NCBI GenBank assembly: GCA_012295275.1
Contig: CM022672.1
Coordinates: forward strand, 32,636,438 to 32,700,437
Length of the DNA stretch: 64,000 nucleotides
From: Chrysomallon squamiferum
Lineage: Eukaryota; Mollusca; Gastropoda; Neomphalida; Peltospiridae
Reading direction: 5' to 3'
Part shown: one piece after another, positions 62,901 to 64,000 of the stretch
Layout: each line of letters starts with the position of its first letter
How positions within the stretch are numbered: the first letter of the stretch is position 1
Program-made: the position numbers and the translations under genes
The notes under the pieces: model-generated
Told to the model about the DNA's origin: nothing
What the model saw: the letters and a program-made list of their open reading frames with translations, nothing else
Database searches by the model: none

Positions 62901-64000
62901 GACCACTACTAACCACTGTTATCCACTACAACGTTACTAACCACTACTACTACGAGTTGACCACTACTAACCACTGTTACTAATACTACTACGAGTTGAC
63001 CACTACTACCACTGTTACCACTGTTACTAATACTACTACAACGTTGACCACTACTAACCACTGTTGTTACTATATATTTACTACGAGTTGACCACTACTA
63101 CTACTACCACTGTTACTAATACTACTACAACGTTGACCACTACTAACCACTGTTACTAATATATTTACTACGAGTTTACCACTACTTACCACTGTTACTA
63201 TTACTACTACAACGTTGACCACTACTTACCACTGTTACTAATACTACTACAACGTTGACCACTACTAACCACTGTTACTAATATATTTACTACGAGTTGA
63301 CCATTACTACTACTTACCACTGTTACTGTTACTATTACTACTACAACGTTGACCACACTAACCACTGTTACTAACCACTGTTACTAATATATTTACTACG
63401 AGTTTACCACTACTTACCACTGTTACTAATACTACTACAACGTTGACCACTACTAACCACTGTTACTAATATATTTACTACGAGTTGACCACTACTTACC
63501 ACTGTTACTAATACTACTACAACGTTGACCACTACTAACCACTGTTACTAATATATTTACTACGAGTTTACCACTACTTACCACTGTTACTATTACTACC
63601 ACTGTCAACTGTTATTACTACTACAACGTTGACCACTACTACCACTGTTACTAATACTACTACAACGTTGACCACTACTAACCACTGTTACTAATATATT
63701 TACTACGAGTTGACCACTACTTACCACTGTTACTATTACTACTACAACGTTGACCACTACTTACCACTGTTACTAATACTACTACAACGTTGACCACTAC
63801 TATCAACTGTTACTAATGCTACTACAATGTTGACCACTACTATCCACTGTTACTAATACTACTACGACGTTGACCATTACTGTCCACTGTTACTAATACT
63901 ACTACGAGTTGACCACTACTATCCACTGTTACTAATACTACTACGAGTTGACCACTACTATCCACTGTTACTAATACTACTGCGACGTTGACCATTACTG
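59988..64000. repeat. 39-bp satellite array, continuing past the window end
   Basis: The basic unit is 39 bases: it starts GTTGACCACTACTATCCACT and ends TACTAATACTACTACGA. About 100 copies are present. Variants include ACTAACC for ACTATCC, ACGACG or ACAACG junctions giving 40 bases, and short truncated units. In the parts at about 61130-61270 and 63040-63780 a 42-base unit (with AATATATTTACTACGA) alternates with a 40-base unit (ACTTACC, ACTACAAC), giving an 82-bp dimer. Because 39 is a multiple of three, the minus strand stays open for long stretches as a 13-residue repeat (VDSSGQLVVVLVT); the longest is about 61796-62245. Confidence 0.95.

Overview
This window is intron-rich, AT-rich animal nuclear DNA. 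It is dominated by microsatellites, a satellite array, two large duplications and decayed transposons. The gene relics (a CAMSAP-type CH domain, a DHX8/PRP22-type helicase, Ig-like exons), the intact BTB-BACK-PHR gene and the abundant CATA/GATA/ATT/AG microsatellites fit an invertebrate animal. A mollusc is my best guess, but the species cannot be fixed from the sequence alone. I see no rRNA, no convincing tRNA, no CRISPR array and nothing prokaryotic.

Layout. Bases 1-8529 (copy A) and 20182-29533 (copy B) are a direct segmental duplication, over 90% identical by eye and separated by about 11.6 kb. Both carry the same exons of a CAMSAP/Patronin-like calponin-homology gene. Copy A has lost part of one exon in frame. 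Copy B has extra stop codons but keeps that exon's full length and two further 3' exons (to 30429). Both copies share an in-frame TGA, so the gene appears to have been broken before it was duplicated. A 200-base N gap (8801-9000) sits where copy A breaks off.

Bases 10130-12590 recur inverted at 49266-51640. Next to them, 9001-9483 recurs inverted at 54893-55274 inside a degenerate TTAGGG-like region. The ~37 kb between the arms holds two decayed Ig-like exons (15.2 and 16.0 kb), all of copy B, an intron-containing DHX8/PRP22 helicase pseudogene on the minus strand (32050-34537), a hAT-type MITE (38.5 kb), a FLYWCH/MULE transposon relic (39.1-39.5 kb), the BTB gene and an L1-like LINE relic (46.6-48.0 kb).

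The only gene that reads through intact is a two-coding-exon BTB-BACK-PHR protein of 436 residues on the minus strand (41064-42609). It resembles the BTBD3/BTBD6 group and is probably a Cullin-3 substrate adaptor. Three related non-coding segments upstream may be alternative leader exons.

The right-hand part holds a TTAGGG-like region (52.6-56.2 kb) with a 53-bp minisatellite, a short possible secreted ORF (56.8-57.1 kb), pieces of a CR1/jockey-like LINE (57.8-59.4 kb), and a convincing terminal coding exon on the minus strand (59790-59940). A 39-bp satellite then runs from about 59.99 kb to the window end. Any upstream exons of the terminal-exon gene must lie beyond the satellite, which would then be intronic.

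I did not find a new multi-gene system. The most interesting material is the pair of differently decayed CAMSAP-CH copies, the nested inverted and direct duplications, and the satellite lying inside a probable gene.
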